Under the pieces are notes generated by a model. That model searched no databases, was not told where the DNA came from, and saw only the letters and a list, made by a program, of their open reading frames with translations. 47,740 bases of DNA from positions 1-47,740 of the forward strand of contig JALUZI010000235.1 of assembly GCA_027012045.1 (NCBI GenBank), written 5' to 3'. This document shows positions 47,156 through 47,740 of this stretch, in pieces; positions within the stretch are counted from its first letter, which is position 1, and every line of letters starts with the position of its first letter. The translations under genes were made by a program, and so were the position numbers. Source of the DNA: Desulfurococcales archaeon. Its GTDB lineage: Archaea > Thermoproteota > Thermoprotei_A > Sulfolobales > Acidilobaceae.

Positions 47156-47740
47156 GTTAACCGGGGAGTTAACCAGTAACCCGCCGCAGAAACCATCAGC
47201 CAGCTTCACAGGGAACTCGCTGAGAACAGGAGTTTTCAGGAAGTTAGGGCGGACAAGATGTGCTAGATGCATAGGAGTAGGAGTATATCTTCCAGGCACT
47301 ATTCTCCTCATTACAGGTATCCCAATCTTCCCAGTTGACCGCGTGTGGTATCCGCATTTAGGGCATTCGAAGCCTTTCCCTGTTCCTTTCGATTTCATCC
47401 TACTCCCACATTTCGGGCATCTCGGGTTGACTGTCTCGTAGATAGACTCAAGTTCTTCTATATAGAGGACTTCAGTGGTTATAGTCGGTTTATTGGAGAA
47501 CGAGCGTTGTTTTACTGGTCCCACCACACTTACCTTGTCTCCGGGTGTTAGATGGAGTGCTATGGTGTTCAACGGGTAGGATTCCCTGTAAAACGCTATG
47601 TCGACAGGAGTATCCCCACATTTCGCTTCAACGATGACGTGTCCACCAGGGATCCTCTTCGGTTGTTTAGTGATGGTGCACCTGTATTTACCTGTTCTAT
47701 AGTATCTCGGGGTGTCTATAGTTATCTCGTGGATAGAGGT
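47123..47740 (-). CDS. tiaS: TiaS, tRNA(Ile2) agmatinylcytidine synthetase, C-terminal part, runs off the right edge
   Basis: TiaS attaches agmatine to C34 of tRNA-Ile2 so that it reads AUA. The window holds about 205 C-terminal residues; the frame is open to the right edge, so the TTG at 47572 is not the start. Visible are the OB-fold-like segment GGHVIVEAKCGDTPVDIAFY, then LNTIALHLTPGDKVSVVGPV. Next are the zinc ribbon CPKCGSRMKSKGTGKGFECPKCG and the closing PGRYTPTPMHLAHLVRP. Some 40 residues follow this, which is longer than I expect for the family, and end inside a short repeat. Confidence 0.85.
   Translation of the reverse strand, partial: TSIHEITIDTPRYYRTGKYRCTITKQPKRIPGGHVIVEAKCGDTPVDIAFYRESYPLNTIALHLTPGDKVSVVGPVKQRSFSNKPTITTEVLYIEELESIYETVNPRCPKCGSRMKSKGTGKGFECPKCGYHTRSTGKIGIPVMRRIVPGRYTPTPMHLAHLVRPNFLKTPVLSEFPVKLADGFCGGLLVNSPVNDPSASNGTHF

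Overview
The window is archaeal and almost certainly from a hyperthermophilic crenarchaeote (Thermoproteota). It carries ribosomal proteins S3ae, S6e, S15, S24e, S27ae, S28e, L15e, L24e and L37ae, aEF-2, aIF2-gamma, aIF5B, RNA polymerase subunit Rpo7 with Spt4, an archaeal exosome, a proteasome alpha subunit, KEOPS subunits and two RNase P proteins. TATA-type promoters, GGTG/GGAGG ribosome binding sites, many TTG/GTG starts and an intron-containing tRNA fit this. A short XPF nuclease without helicase, unfused Kae1 and Bud32, and a long S6e with an internal insertion point to Crenarchaeota. Electron-transfer flavoproteins and complex I subunits suggest quinone-linked respiration. The exact order or genus cannot be fixed from the sequence alone.

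Layout. 1-714: 5' end of a complex I operon (nuoA, then nuoB running off the left edge). 807-3017: aEF-2. 3108-10593 (minus): the exosome/proteasome superoperon (psmA, SDO1, Rrp4, Rrp41, Rrp42, L37ae, Brix protein, Pcc1, prefoldin beta, a DUF3194-like protein, a DHH phosphoesterase, XPF). 10594-10857: a divergent intergenic region holding two candidate C/D box sRNAs. 10858-14579: Pop5, YchF GTPase (minus), L15e, a predicted exosome-associated protein and Rpp30. 14535-27331 (minus): radical SAM protein, sugar nucleotidylyltransferase/acyltransferase, THUMP-SPOUT protein, S3ae, a second Pcc1-family protein, a catalytically degenerate DHH protein (likely Cdc45/GAN-like), S15, XTP/dITP pyrophosphatase, Bud32, Kae1, S27ae, S24e, dephospho-CoA kinase, Spt4, Rpo7, a PIN nuclease and aIF2-gamma. 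27408-31032: S6e, aIF5B, Ndk, L24e, S28e.

31018-46776 is metabolic. It contains an EtfB-EtfA-FixC-FixX electron-transfer module with an acyl-CoA dehydrogenase upstream and a QueD/PTPS-like protein downstream. Then come the two-subunit glycine decarboxylase, tRNA-Leu(GAG) and intron-bearing tRNA-Val(UAC), an orphan membrane protein, an NCS1 permease with carbamate kinase, a SWIM zinc-finger protein, ribose-5-phosphate isomerase and a four-subunit 2-oxoacid:ferredoxin oxidoreductase (gamma, delta, alpha, beta). The right end has a 346-bp gene-poor region with short repeats and the C-terminal part of TiaS.

The information-processing part joins translation, RNA decay and tRNA maturation: exosome, RNase P, KEOPS, TiaS and ribosome assembly. 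The metabolic part fits oxidation of acyl-CoAs, 2-oxoacids and glycine, with electrons going to ferredoxin, ETF and a quinone-linked chain. I see no insertion sequences, prophage, CRISPR array or defence island. Apart from the candidate sRNAs, the intergenic repeat family and a few variant enzymes, most of this window is a conserved archaeal core. I did not find a clearly undescribed multi-gene system.
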